Shown here piece after piece: positions 31,501 to 41,560 of a stretch of DNA of 64,000 nt. The translations under genes were made by a program, and so were the position numbers. The notes under the pieces were generated by a model. The model did no database searches and was not told the origin of the DNA. It worked only from the letters and a program-made list of their open reading frames with translations. The stretch covers positions 4,070,787-4,134,786 of the forward strand of contig CALNVZ010003435.1 in NCBI GenBank assembly GCA_940671915.1, given 5' to 3'. The stretch comes from Paracentrotus lividus. Taxonomy: Eukaryota > Echinodermata > Echinoidea > Camarodonta > Echinidae. How positions within the stretch are numbered: the stretch's first letter is position 1; each line of letters opens with the position of its first letter.

Positions 31501-34500
31501 TACTCATAATAAAGCGAGTCATTTTGATCTGAACTCTGTTGGAAATTTTGAACATAATAATGGTCTATAGACTAAATTATTCTTGTACAGGGGGTTATGC
31601 ATTTGTTTTATATTCTTTGAATAAGTATATGATAGAGTAAGCCTCCCAAAAATTGTTTAAAAATTATTTGCGCCTCACGAATGTATTTAGAATTTCTCTC
31701 TATCTCGTTTTATGAGTGGCTAGGTTAGCTTAAGACAATGAAAATAAAAACGTAAATGATTTGCTCGATCTCGTCTTTTATTGATCAAACTTGTTACCAG
31801 TAATAAGAAGATATTAATAATTTTGAGAATGAATTATTTCAAGAGTAAATCGTATTTTGTTTCGTCGTGTTTAGTAAAACGCTACTTTCTTAAACACGTT
31901 ACTTAATTAACTGCAGAGAATTTGCTAGTAGCTATGGGTGCTATCTCACTCGCGGAGACGTCTCCGCGACAGAATACAAATTCGTTCTCTCCGCGACGGA
32001 TAAATAGTATTAGAGACGTCTCCGAGACGCCTCAGCGGCAATTTATTTTTCCTGATGGAACCAAATTTGTTATAGGGAGGTTTTAATTTCCCATCAGGAC
32101 AACAGATATCACGGCCCCTAAAATAAAATGCTGAAATTAACATTCATTTGGATCCAGATAGCTAAGTCAAGCAATAAGTAGCTTTTTCCCCACATACCGC
32201 CCCCCCCCCCTCTCCCCACCCGATTGTTAGATTTGACATTCGTTGCGTGCTCCGCTATCCCGGATGAAACAGCTATTCACAGCAGGTTGCGGCATCGCAC
32301 GCAAAATTTCTGAGTGCAGCGTAAAGAGAGTAGTTCGCTTATCGCTCACAAAAACGAAACAAAAAAGCCAGTTGAAATCACACATACAGACACTGGAACG
32401 TCCAATAAACAAAGCCATGCGTTGCTAAGGGCGGAGCTAAACAGAGAGGGAAATGAGCGGTGGACGTGCGCTTGTATGTCCAGAAAAAAAAAATTATGAC
32501 CGAAAAAAACACTCGCCGAAAAACTGCTTTTTACCACTTTCCCGTTATCATTTTCACTCATTTTTTTTAACAGAGCAAAGATGAAGCATGGTAGAACCAG
32601 AAAATCAAAAAAAAAAAATTTCCTCAAAATTTTGAGTTTTTTATTAGTTGTTTCGATTTACTCAGATCTTTGATCTGCGACTTCTCTCTCATTCGACAAG
32701 ACGGTATCACATTTCACCTTTTTGACCCCTAGATGACCTTTGACCCCATCATCCTTCTCTACACATATTTGGTATTACCCAAGTATCATTTGTACCAAGT
32801 GTGAACACAAATAATGCAGAAATAAAAAAATGAAAGCAAGTTACAAAAAATAACTTGAAACGTAACAGACCAACAAGAAAAGTGATCACGAGGTCTCTGC
32901 CGAACTTCGTTCAGGCGAGACAAAAAGGCTGTGTTCTAAGACTATGAAAAAAGTAATATAATAGAAGGAAATGTAGGCTGATCGTGGGAATATGAAACCA
33001 AATGTTTTCTTTTTCCCATGAAAATTGAGATAAGGGGGGGGGGGAGGGATGGTGCCAAGTCTGCCATAATTCCCCAATAAGATGGTCAAAAAAAACACTA
33101 CATTCTTTTTGGTTCAGATAATTTCTAACAGTGTTTAACCAAATGCTAACAGAAGCCGCTGGCCCCATTGCCCTCCGATTATAGAAATAGGACAATTTGG
33201 ATATCAATGAATTAAATGTCAGAAAATCTTACCCAGAGGGTTACTGTGCGCATTGCTTGGTGTAGATGTAATTTGAGATGCGGTCATCGGAGAAGAGGGA
33301 TGAAAACTTCCTCCCTACTGTGTCTCCTCTTGCTCTCTTGATCAAATAGGGTCCTGAAACAAAACAAGGAACATGTTCAAATCCCAATGGGCTGGGGGAA
33401 AAATTAACAACATTCAATGTCTAAAACTATACAGCCAATATCCAATGTGGAGGGGACCAAAAACTTGTGTTAGAGGTAAGTGCTATTTTAAAAATTTATA
33501 CTGTACATTTAAATGCGTTTGTAACATTTTGTTACATTATTCATTGTAAAAAAAAACTTTGTATGATTCAATTTTTGGGCCTAGGCGCATTTGTTTCAGT
33601 CTGTTTTTATCTTTACCATTATATTCCACAATGATTATGTTTATTTTAATTGAATTGAATTAAAAAAAAAAAATTTACTGGTACCTAGGGGTCCTGCTGC
33701 CCTGATGGTTGACAGCGGGTTGAAGGAAAGAACAATAGTTCCAATGACACGAGCCCAGTAGGGCAACTCAATCCTCTCATCCTTCTTCTTGACGATGCCC
33801 CACGGGTCCAGGAGCACCAAATGTTTTATTCTGTCCGGGTGGGCAAGACTGTAGGCAGAGGACAGGAATCCACCCATGCTGTGTCCAACCTTTGATCGAG
33901 AGAGTGACAATACAAACAGATATTACACAGCTTAACTACTACATGTACACCTAATTGTTCTAGATGCACAATCAAAGAAGGGATGTAATAATCTATCTTG
34001 ACCATCCTTTGCGGTGACATGTTGTTGTTGGTATTTTTTTGCTGAAGTGTTTCCAAAATATGGTCAAGTGTATGTACATGTATTTATTCATTTTACTTTC
34101 TTTTATTACTTAGTACATTCCACATTTGTCTTTAATAGTAACACCCTACCTCCCTTATCATTTCTGATAATTAAAAGTGAGTACGTATTAGCCAATACAA
34201 TTTCTTTTTGAAAATACATTTAAAAGGTGCAATTAATTTAAAGGGGAAGTTCACCCTGGAATTTTATTGGTTATAAAAAATGCAGAAAAATAAAAGAAAA
34301 ATATTAGTAAAAGTTTGAAAAAAATCGACCAAAACATAGCGAAGTTATGAATATGTAAAGTTTTGATTCTGTGATGTCATGTGCGAGCAGCTCTCCCATG
34401 TGTTGTGTATGTACACAATAAATTTGTCTTTTTTCATTGTTCTTGATAAAGGAATGGGTCAATTTGATAGAGGCATTTATATGAACATATGTTTGATGAT

Positions 34501-36751
34501 ATATTGACCGCACAGATGACATATTTAATTTTCTATTGAAAAAATGACATTTTATGGAATTTACACTACATAACACATAGGAGAACTGCTCGCACGTGAC
34601 GTCACAGAATCAAAACTTTGGATATTCATAACTTTATTATTAGTCGGTCGATTTTCTCCAAAGCTTCACTCATATTTTTCTTTTATTTTTCTGCATTTTC
34701 TAAAACCAATTTAAACCCAGGGTGAACTTCCCCTTTAAAAGATTTTGTTTTTGTTTTTGTTTTGGTGGGGGGGGGGGCGGGCTTTTTGCTGATTCTACCA
34801 ATTAACTTTAAGCACTTACCAGGATCATCTTTTCTAGACCCACAGCTTTCCTCCATTCGTCTATTGACCGAACAAATTCTGCTTCTGCAGCTTCTGCCCC
34901 AAAAGGAAACTTAGGTCGAGAACTGCGACCAAAACCCAAGATGTCAATAGCGTAGAGTGGTCTGTCGGCCGACAGGGCTTCCATGTTTAATACCCATAGT
35001 GCAACACCACTAGCAAAGCCATGAATAAGAACGTATGGGGTCTTGGTTGAGTTAGAAGGGTTCATTTTGATGGTTCGTATCTTGTTCTCTCCATTGTCAA
35101 TCTCAACAAAGGATGATTCGTAAGGTACAGTGAGACCTAAAATGGATATTATGAATTAAAAGGAGAAATATATAACAAAATTATCAATTTATTCAATTAT
35201 ATGTATAGAAAAGAATTATAGCTTATTGGTGGTCTAATAACAGGAGATCCCTAGTTTGAAACCAAAATGTTGAAATCAACCAGTTCCCTTTGATACAGCA
35301 TTGATCCCCAGTACCAAGTCCTTTGGACATGTATAGACCCCTTGTCAATTACTCATGTACATGTACAGGTCATCGGAGACTGATACTTCTGTCTACCAAG
35401 CCACATAACAAAGTTTAAGTAGTTGAACTTATCGTTAAAAATACCAATCCCCAACTGCCCCCAAAAAGGAATGGAGATGGTGTGTACATTGCAGTGGAAG
35501 TGTTTTTTTATATGATACGAGTACAGAGAAAATCATATGAAAAGTTTAGCTGCCCTTCCGAAGTCGCCCACAATTACTTCTGTCCAAGACTGCCAACACC
35601 CTGTCATGTTTTGCCTTCCCATTCACAAAATATTGCCTTATTTATTGTAAATTGGCCAAAGCCCTGTATAAACTTACATCCAAGAATTTTGTCCTCTGCT
35701 TTTTTTAGAAGCTTATCTGAAGTAGGTGTCCATCTTGGGATCCACCGATACAAGAATCCTTCTCTGAAAAGAATAGAATTGAGAAAGGGGTATTATTTGA
35801 AATCGCAAATTTTGTTAGTACCACACTCACAAATGCAAAAATTGTCTTGAGGTGAAATTCAAAGTTATAATTTTTGGACATGTGATCATATTTGGTATCA
35901 ATTTAAAGAGAATTTGATTGTCTAATAAGAGTAAAAAAAGTCACTACCAATTGTTTGGTATTAATATTTGGCATTAACCTGTTGGAGACGAGCTGATTTG
36001 GCTATAACACAAATTCCCATAGACCTCAGCCCGAATATATTCGAGCTCAGCCCAACGGATTAAAAACAGATTTTCAAATTCTAATAAATTGTGTATTTAG
36101 AATGAAAAATAGAGAGCGACTAGAAGATGTAGATTCTAACATTAGCTGGCAGGATCTGCCATATATTTTCTACAGTTCATAATTTTTTGTTTTTGTTTGG
36201 CATATTGTGCATCTATAGTGTGGATTAGGTAACCAGCATTCACTATAATTTATACAGCAGCACTTTTATTAGTCACACACACTGGTTTCCCATTTCCATT
36301 CCCATTCATCATTCATGTTCATTCAAAATAATAAGAGGGTGCGTAAGTCTACGATCATTCATCGTTCATAATGATAAAAACCTCCATTTATATAACATAC
36401 ATTTTTCACCTATCCTGTGAGATCAAGTGTCTAATTTCATTCCAAATACTCTTCATCTACTGCTACACAAAGGCCAGTACATGGAATAATGGCCAGTCAA
36501 ATAGAATTGCATCTAGCTTAAGCAGGCAGTGAGGCACGCCGCCGCCGGGCCCCCAGGGCTGGCCCACTGTGCGCTAGCCCCCTGCCTGCCGCAGCAATCG
36601 CTGGCGATTGAGCTTACCCATCTTCATTTCGTCCGAGACTGCATCTTGATTGGCAAATACGCCGTTCATTTCCGCTTCCTGCCGTCATTTCTTTCTTATT
36701 TTCACCTAATGTGCTTGTGCTAGGTTGCTGTGTAGCCTCAGTGGTTGTCAT
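28542..36751 (-). CDS. ABHD4/ABHD5-family alpha/beta hydrolase, copy 2 (possibly disrupted)
   Basis: Seven exons: 36751–36618, 35763–35678, 35136–34820, 33889–33685, 33353–33233, 30183–29997, 28628–28542, with the same intron positions and phases as copy 1 and about 378 codons. Seen: RWIPRWTPTS, PYVLIHGFASG, DILGFGRSSRP, GHSMGG (Ser nucleophile present), PWGIVKKKDERIE, MVYGSRSWMD and HHVYADKSG, then CKDS and stop. The first exon differs from copy 1 in its second half (RRICQSRCSLGRNEDG), so the N-terminal tail evolves fast. In-frame TAA at 33,243–33,241 lies eight bases before the strong donor of the fifth exon. It would truncate the protein before the acid and His parts of the active site unless an upstream GTAACC donor is used. 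The gene is therefore either a recent pseudogene, alternatively spliced, or miscalled by an assembly error. Confidence 0.82.
30385..30835 (+). repeat. 150-bp tandem array, left part (three units)
   Basis: Units begin at about 30,388, 30,538 and 30,687 with CCTTTTGACCCCTATATG-type sequence and contain TTTGATCTCATCATCCTCAT and ACCCAAGAATCATTTGTACC. A fourth unit is at 32,719–32,850, on the far side of the inserted TIR element. Confidence 0.85.
30859..32710. mobile_element. 1.85-kb non-autonomous TIR transposon, copy 1
   Basis: Termini are GTGATGCGTCACGTCGAAAT and, inverted, GTGATACCGTCTTGTCGAAT, with the similarity continuing through GAGAGA..AGTCGC to about 40 bp. The interior has no long frame. 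It recurs, inverted, at 41,561–43,339, where almost the whole length aligns, so the ends are well defined. This copy has a private GC-rich palindromic insert at about 31,940–32,035 (GGAGACGTCTCC repeats). It lies in intron 5 of ABHD copy 2 and interrupts a 150-bp tandem array. Superfamily not recognised; no clear target-site duplication (perhaps ATTT on both sides). Confidence 0.8.
32711..32860 (+). repeat. 150-bp tandem array, right part (fourth unit)
   Basis: CCTTTTTGACCCCTAGATGA, CATCATCC, GGTATTACCCAAGTATCATT and GTGTGAACACAAATAATG match the three units at 30,385–30,835, showing that one array was split by the TIR element. Confidence 0.85.
33241..33243 (-). other. In-frame TAA in exon 5 of ABHD copy 2
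   Basis: Relative to copy 1, the last 40 bases of this exon carry several small insertions (net +6, frame retained), producing AAG CAA TGC GCA CAG TAA before CCC TCT GG and the GTAAGA donor. A donor at CACA|GTAACC, just upstream of the stop, would keep phase 2 and bypass it. Confidence 0.8.
34237..34739. mobile_element. MITE with TTTAAAGGGGAAGTTCACCC ends (about 500 bp)
   Basis: Long terminal inverted repeats of about 150 bp: AAAGGGGAAGTTCACCCTGG through ATCTGTGATGTCATGTGCGAG-like sequence on the left, and its reverse complement on the right (GTGACGTCACAGAATCAAAA to AGGGTGAACTTCCCCTTT). TTAA occurs at both edges, consistent with a TTAA target. Located in intron 3 of ABHD copy 2. Confidence 0.8.
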
Positions 36752-36832
36752 CTTGTCGTGTACTGGCAATAAATCTGAATTCTTCTATCAAATTCGATTG
36801 CATAAGCTTACAAAATCTGCACTGTCACTGCA

Positions 36833-36840
36833 TGACGTCA
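36833..36840. promoter_or_regulatory. CRE-type TGACGTCA site upstream of ABHD copy 2
   Basis: Perfect palindrome 82 bp upstream of the ATG, followed by TATCCATATTTTA, paralogous to 24,831–24,838 before copy 1. Confidence 0.5.
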
Positions 36841-37147
36841 TATCCATATTTTAACACAGCTAGCTAGCTGTGGTGGCCGTGGGCAAGTGACGTGCATAAT
36901 GTTTGTTTACAATAATTTTCAATGAGTGATTGCTCGTGGGGGAGGACGGGGTACATCAAATCAGGGAGGCCTGGGCCGCTTTTAAAAGAAAATGGGAGAA
37001 AATAAGTTGATAATATTTTCGCGTTGTTGTACAAGTCTTTATACAAGCCTAAAAAATTTTCTGAAGAGCCCCCCACCTCGCCCCTGTGGCAATCGGGGAA
37101 AACAGGGGGCAGAGCACTTCCAAAAGGGACATTGGAGGAAACAACAT

Positions 37148-37525
37148 GCGCGGATTCTGGGGGGGGGGGCTTTACGGGCCGGGCCCCCCGGGTGGGCGCC
37201 CAAAATGACCTAAAAGGGGCCAGAATTGAGATAGGGGGCGCAAATCGAGCAAAATATTTTTTAAAAATATTTTTAAAAATTAAAAAACGAAAATTGACAC
37301 GATTCGAGCGATTGACAAATGAAACTACCCTACAGCTGATATGACATTTTCAACGCCTACCCCCCCCCCCCTATCGCTCGGCCAGCGTGACGTGAAAGAA
37401 ATTGAGTGTAACTTTTGGCTCGTCCGGTGTAAGGAGAAAAAAATAGGATGTACCTTTTGAATCCCACTGGGGGGCGCCAAAATCAAAATCACATGGGCCC
37501 CGGGTGCCAAATCCTGGATACGCGC
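37148..37525. mobile_element. MITE, GCGCGTATCC family, copy 2
   Basis: Ends GCGCGGATTCTGGGGG and, inverted, GCGCGTATCCAGGATTTGG, with C/G homopolymers and an internal CTCGGCCAGCGTGACGTGAA segment. Inverted relative to the copy at 3377–3684. Frames across it are composition artefacts. Confidence 0.7.
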
Positions 37526-37811
37526 CTGAACAAGATAATAAGTGCCCCCTTTTTGTCGCCAAAAGTGCGAGGTGGGGTGGAGTGGGTCGATAAGTTCCAC
37601 TACTTGGCCCCGCCCCGCATCTAGATTAGGCCCAGTTAAGTTTTTAAAAATAACATATTGTTTCATGCGCTTTATTTTTATTTTATTTTTTTTTTTTTTA
37701 TTAGTGTTTTAACTATTCGGTTATTGTCGGGATGCTTCCTGCAGAAACAGCGCTTGTTATTTACTGGCCGACCTTCAACATAGGACCACACCCACCCTTG
37801 TTCTATAGTCA
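37526..37811. other. No gene seen
   Basis: Short AT-rich spacer with a T run at about 37,675–37,700 between two transposable elements. Confidence 0.4.
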
Positions 37812-38526
37812 TTGGACCCAAAATAAGTTGCTTTAATAAAAAGCAGAAAATTAGAAAACAGAATAAAAAGTTTGAAGAAATCGGAATAATAGATAGAAAT
37901 ATAAGAAGTTATGAATATCTTTACCATGCACAAATCGCTATATACCAAAATTGGGCAAACATTGTCAAAAAGCTGTGATTGTCACAGGACAATAATTTTC
38001 CATGCATTTTTATATGGTTTATGATAAATTATCATTTTATTTGTTAAGGAACTGTTTTCCTCATAACTTTGGCAAGATATATTGATGGCATTTATGCTAA
38101 TTACATCTATACATGATTTACATTGTAAAATCAGAGCCCCATCTAGAAATACAAAAAAAAATATTTAAGGGGTTCTCAGGATAGAAAAAAGATATTCATG
38201 AATGTTGAATTCATGAAAAATATCACTTCTTTTGAAATGTCATATGATTCTTTTACATAGATGCATAACATATTGCATCAATATATCTAGCCAAAGTTAT
38301 GAGGAAAATATTTCTTAACAAATAAGTGAAAATTCATCATAAAAAATATAAAAAATGCTTGGCAATTGTGCCTATGACATACAGTTGTTGGCAATTTGGT
38401 ATAGCGATCAATTTTCGTGCATCGTAAAGATATTCATAATTTCTTTATAGTCCGATTTTCTTCAAACTTATTTTAATCTGCTTTCTAATTTTTTCTGCTT
38501 ATTATAAAGCAACTTAGTTTGGTCCA
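37812..38526. mobile_element. Palindromic MITE, about 715 bp, arms about 330 bp
   Basis: Starts TTGGACCCAAAATAAGTTGC and ends GCAACTTAGTTTGGTCCA. The arms stay alignable through GATATTCATAA, ACAAATCGCTATAYCAAA and CATAACTTTGGCAAGATATA / its complement, leaving only a short central loop. Confidence 0.8.
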
Positions 38527-38562
38527 GAGCTTCCCTGTAACACTAGTTTTTATGACTGGTTC

Positions 38563-38943
38563 AGGCCCGTAACTAGGGGGTTCGGGGGGTTCGAACGAAC
38601 CCCCCCCCCCCGCTGGTGACCAAGGGTCCGCTTTACAAAAAAAAAAAAAAAAAAAAAATCGATAAAAGGATTTTTGTTTTGCTTATCATTTCTTGGGACC
38701 GATGAACGACCCTAGCCTACGCTGCTATAGGTAAATATGGTACTCTTATTGAGGGCGAAGGCTAAAAAATTGTGAACACGTACCCCCCCCCCCCCGCCGC
38801 TTATCGCGCGGCCAGCGTGACGTGAAAATTTTTTGATGTACCTTTTTGCTCGCCTGGTGTGACGTGAAAAAAATTTGATGTACCATTTGGTCCTCTTTTG
38901 CAGATTTCGAACCCTCCCGTAAAAATCCTAGTTATACGTGCCT
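38563..38943. mobile_element. MITE, AGGCMCGTAACTAGG ends
   Basis: Left end AGGCCCGTAACTAGGGGG, right end inverted AGGCACGTATAACTAGG, about 380 bp, with C runs and two copies of a GCGTGACGTGAAAA-like inner segment shared with the element at 37,148–37,525. One turning point of the later repeated passes falls in its A/C homopolymer tract. Confidence 0.65.
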
Positions 38944-39429
38944 GTGGTTTTTATTTTGGTTACAGCACGTTGTTCTGAAGGTTCGTTAAAGGGACGTATA
39001 ATTGATAAAACATGGGGAATTCACCTTATCTCGGGTGAAATGATAACATTCCAATCAGAGCCTGAGGCGTGTTGCGTAATCTTCAGCGCCAACCCGTCTG
39101 GAGCTATAATCCGGTTAATCCTTCATGGCTAGACTAACTAACCAGAAGTCCGAAGTAAATCTAACCTATGTTTTGTTTTTGAAATGGAGTATTATACAAG
39201 TCCTCTCTTTGAATTAATACGAAGAGACCCGTTGAGAGTCTATAAACTAATCCGAAGCTACTATTGACCGACTGCATTCGGTAAACTTCGTCATGTTCGT
39301 GCTGTCCGAATGTTAATCCCCAGTAGGCCGACCCTTGCGTAAGCCTCACTGTAGATTGTGTATGAGTCAATGGAGCTCAAGAAAAACGCGCATTCCCCAC
39401 GATCTCCGACTTGCGAGGGCCTTTAACAT

Positions 39430-41030
39430 AAGTTTATACTTATATACCTGATTTGTCCGAAAATGAAGTAAAGTTCGTTGGTCCGAACATTTTGATGCAA
39501 AATCCGAAGGTTCATCTAAAAATGAAATCGGGCTCGTATGTCCTAAATATGATAAAATCGGGTTCGTTATTCCGAAAGTTCGTTTATTCGAATGATCATT
39601 CGTTCAACATAGGGTTTGTTGTTCCGGTGGTTCATTGTCGGAAAATGAAAAAGGGTTCATTCGTCTGAAAATTAAATTGGGTCCGGAGGTCTGAAAGTGA
39701 AATAGGGTTCCTTTGTCATGTTCGTCCGATAATAAGGTTCGTAAATCCGAAAACTTGATTTGGTTTGGTTTTATTTCCGTAAAATAAAAAGCATATACAA
39801 CTAAATATAAAATATAAAACATATGACAAGTTTAAAATACGGCTGGTAGCCCATTTCAGCTGCAACTAATTAAACTACATAGATTTACATAACAAAACAA
39901 TATAACATCATGAAATGTAACAATATGATGAACTTTTAAAAAAAATACTTACACTGTAAAAAATATTTGTATTTTTACAGCAAATCTGCTGTCAGCAGAG
40001 TCGCCATTAAAAAAATAATAATAAATGTAATTTTAAAAACAATTTTGTTGTAAATTTCTCCTGCAAATAATTACGTGAGAAAATATACATCAGAAGTAAC
40101 ACATTTTGTTCCGTTTTAACCAAATAATTATGTAAGCTATAGAACTTAAATGATTTTTTCCTTCTCTTTCTTTAATTATTAGAGGAGAAATTTACAACAA
40201 AACTGTTATTTTAAATTACACTTTTGTATACACAACTTATAGAGGTACAACAAAAGAGGAAATTATAGTGTACTTAGTTTAGAAAGGTAAAAGCAGGTAT
40301 ATAGTTGACGCAATTCAGAGGGTAGATTATTATACTCAGAGGAAGCTCTATACACGAGAGTTCTTTCACAATAATTAGTATTTGGCTTAGGTAATGAAAG
40401 GCTATTTTGATTACGGAGGGAATTTAGAATGAAATATTTCTTTCAAATATTCGGGGGTCATAATTGTTTAATATTTTGTATGTTAATAGTAAAAGATGGA
40501 TTTCGTCTTTCAGGTAACATTTGCCATGAATATGGTTGGCTATTCAAACAAAATCTGTGGAGATTCGAGGTGTCTGTAAGCATATCTGGCTTGTGGAATT
40601 TTTGGGCGGACTAATCTGAGAGCTGACACAAAGAAGGGTAGCGGGAACGGGAGGTAAACAATTAATTCAATTTAGGGGCGTAAACTTATGCTGACAGCTT
40701 TGCTGAATTAAAAAATAAAACTCACAAATATTAACACGCCTACAAAATTTTTGACCATTGAACTCATTTCATTTTCGGACTTTTGAACCCTATGTCATTT
40801 TCGGACGAATGAACTCTTATTTATTTTCTGATGAATGAACTTTTTTTTTTTTTTCATTTCGGCGAATGAACCCTTTTTATTTCGACGAAGAAGCTTTCGG
40901 ATGAACAACGAATGGGAACAATGAATACCCTACTTCATTTTCGGACAAAGGTTCGAACCTTCATAGCAACGAACCTTCGGACAAAATTGAAACTTCGGAG
41001 CAACAATGAGCCCCACCCGTTATTTTAACT
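39430..41030. mobile_element. Fold-back element made of GTCCGAAAATGAA-type units
   Basis: The left flank (39,450–39,755) is a series of degenerate units of about 30 bp with TCCGAAAATGAAATNGGGTTC; the right flank (40,760–41,020) is the same units inverted (TTTCGGACGAATGAACCCT). Between them lie a retrotransposon 3' end and AT-rich sequence (39,757–40,700). No transposase seen. Confidence 0.6.
39757..39875 (-). mobile_element. Retrotransposon 3' end with CCAAA-type tail, second copy
   Basis: The minus strand reads CAGCTGAAATGGGCTACCAG through to ACGGAAATAAAACCAAACC, matching 2446–2575. Confidence 0.55.
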
Positions 41031-41034
41031 CTGT

Positions 41035-41067
41035 ATATGCTTAATAATAATATAATATATAATAATA

Positions 41068-41102
<35 letters not shown>

Positions 41103-41150
41103 TAATATATAATAATAATAATATAAAATAATATAATAATAATATAATAT

Positions 41151-41183
<33 letters not shown>

Positions 41184-41480
41184 AATAATATATATAATAA
41201 TTAATAATAATAATATAATAAAATAATTATAATAATAATAATAATAGTTGCGATTTATATAGCGCCTAATTTGAAACAATTTCATCTCTAAGCGCTTTAC
41301 AATATTATTAACCCCGGTCATCGGATTCTTGTCAGTCTTTCTGACACCTGTCAAATCCCAAAGGATCATTATTTCGAATCATGGCAGCCACTCGTTCCAT
41401 TCCTACGGGTACCGCGTTACCATTTTGCACCGGGTGGGGAGGAGCATGTAGACAAAACCCCATGTCCTATATATAGGACA
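41035..41480 (-). mobile_element. Retrotransposon 3' end feeding an ATT microsatellite
   Basis: The minus strand reads TGTAAAGCGCTTAGAGATGA, then GGCGCTATATAAATCGCAAC, then about 200 bp of ATT units (41,040–41,245). This GCGCTT...GCGCTATATAAAT(ATT)n layout is the common 3' tail of LINE/SINE elements in many marine animals. The body extends to about 41,480. Confidence 0.7.
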
Positions 41481-41560
41481 TAAGTGTCATGCCGGGGATC
41501 TGCAATATTCAAATGTTGACGTCATTACAAAGTGCCATATACCTGCATGTGCAGTAGTAT

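Larger units (their letters stand above)
25950..37130 (-). repeat. Segmental duplication unit 2 (ABHD4-like copy 2 and flanks)
   Basis: Homologous to 17,500–25,060: the same exon set and order on the minus strand, a matching 3' flank (25,965–26,340 and about 27,140) and a matching upstream region with TGACGTCATATC. It is longer because of intron growth, chiefly the 1.85-kb element at 30,859–32,710, the 150-bp array around it and the MITE at 34,237. Confidence 0.7.

Noticed and set aside
37024..37666. Overlapping ORFs of 100–113 codons on both strands
   Set aside because: They cover the second MITE of the same family; no conserved domain.
41025..41369. 114-codon frame of Y, I and L
   Set aside because: Translation of the ATT microsatellite and adjoining retrotransposon tail.
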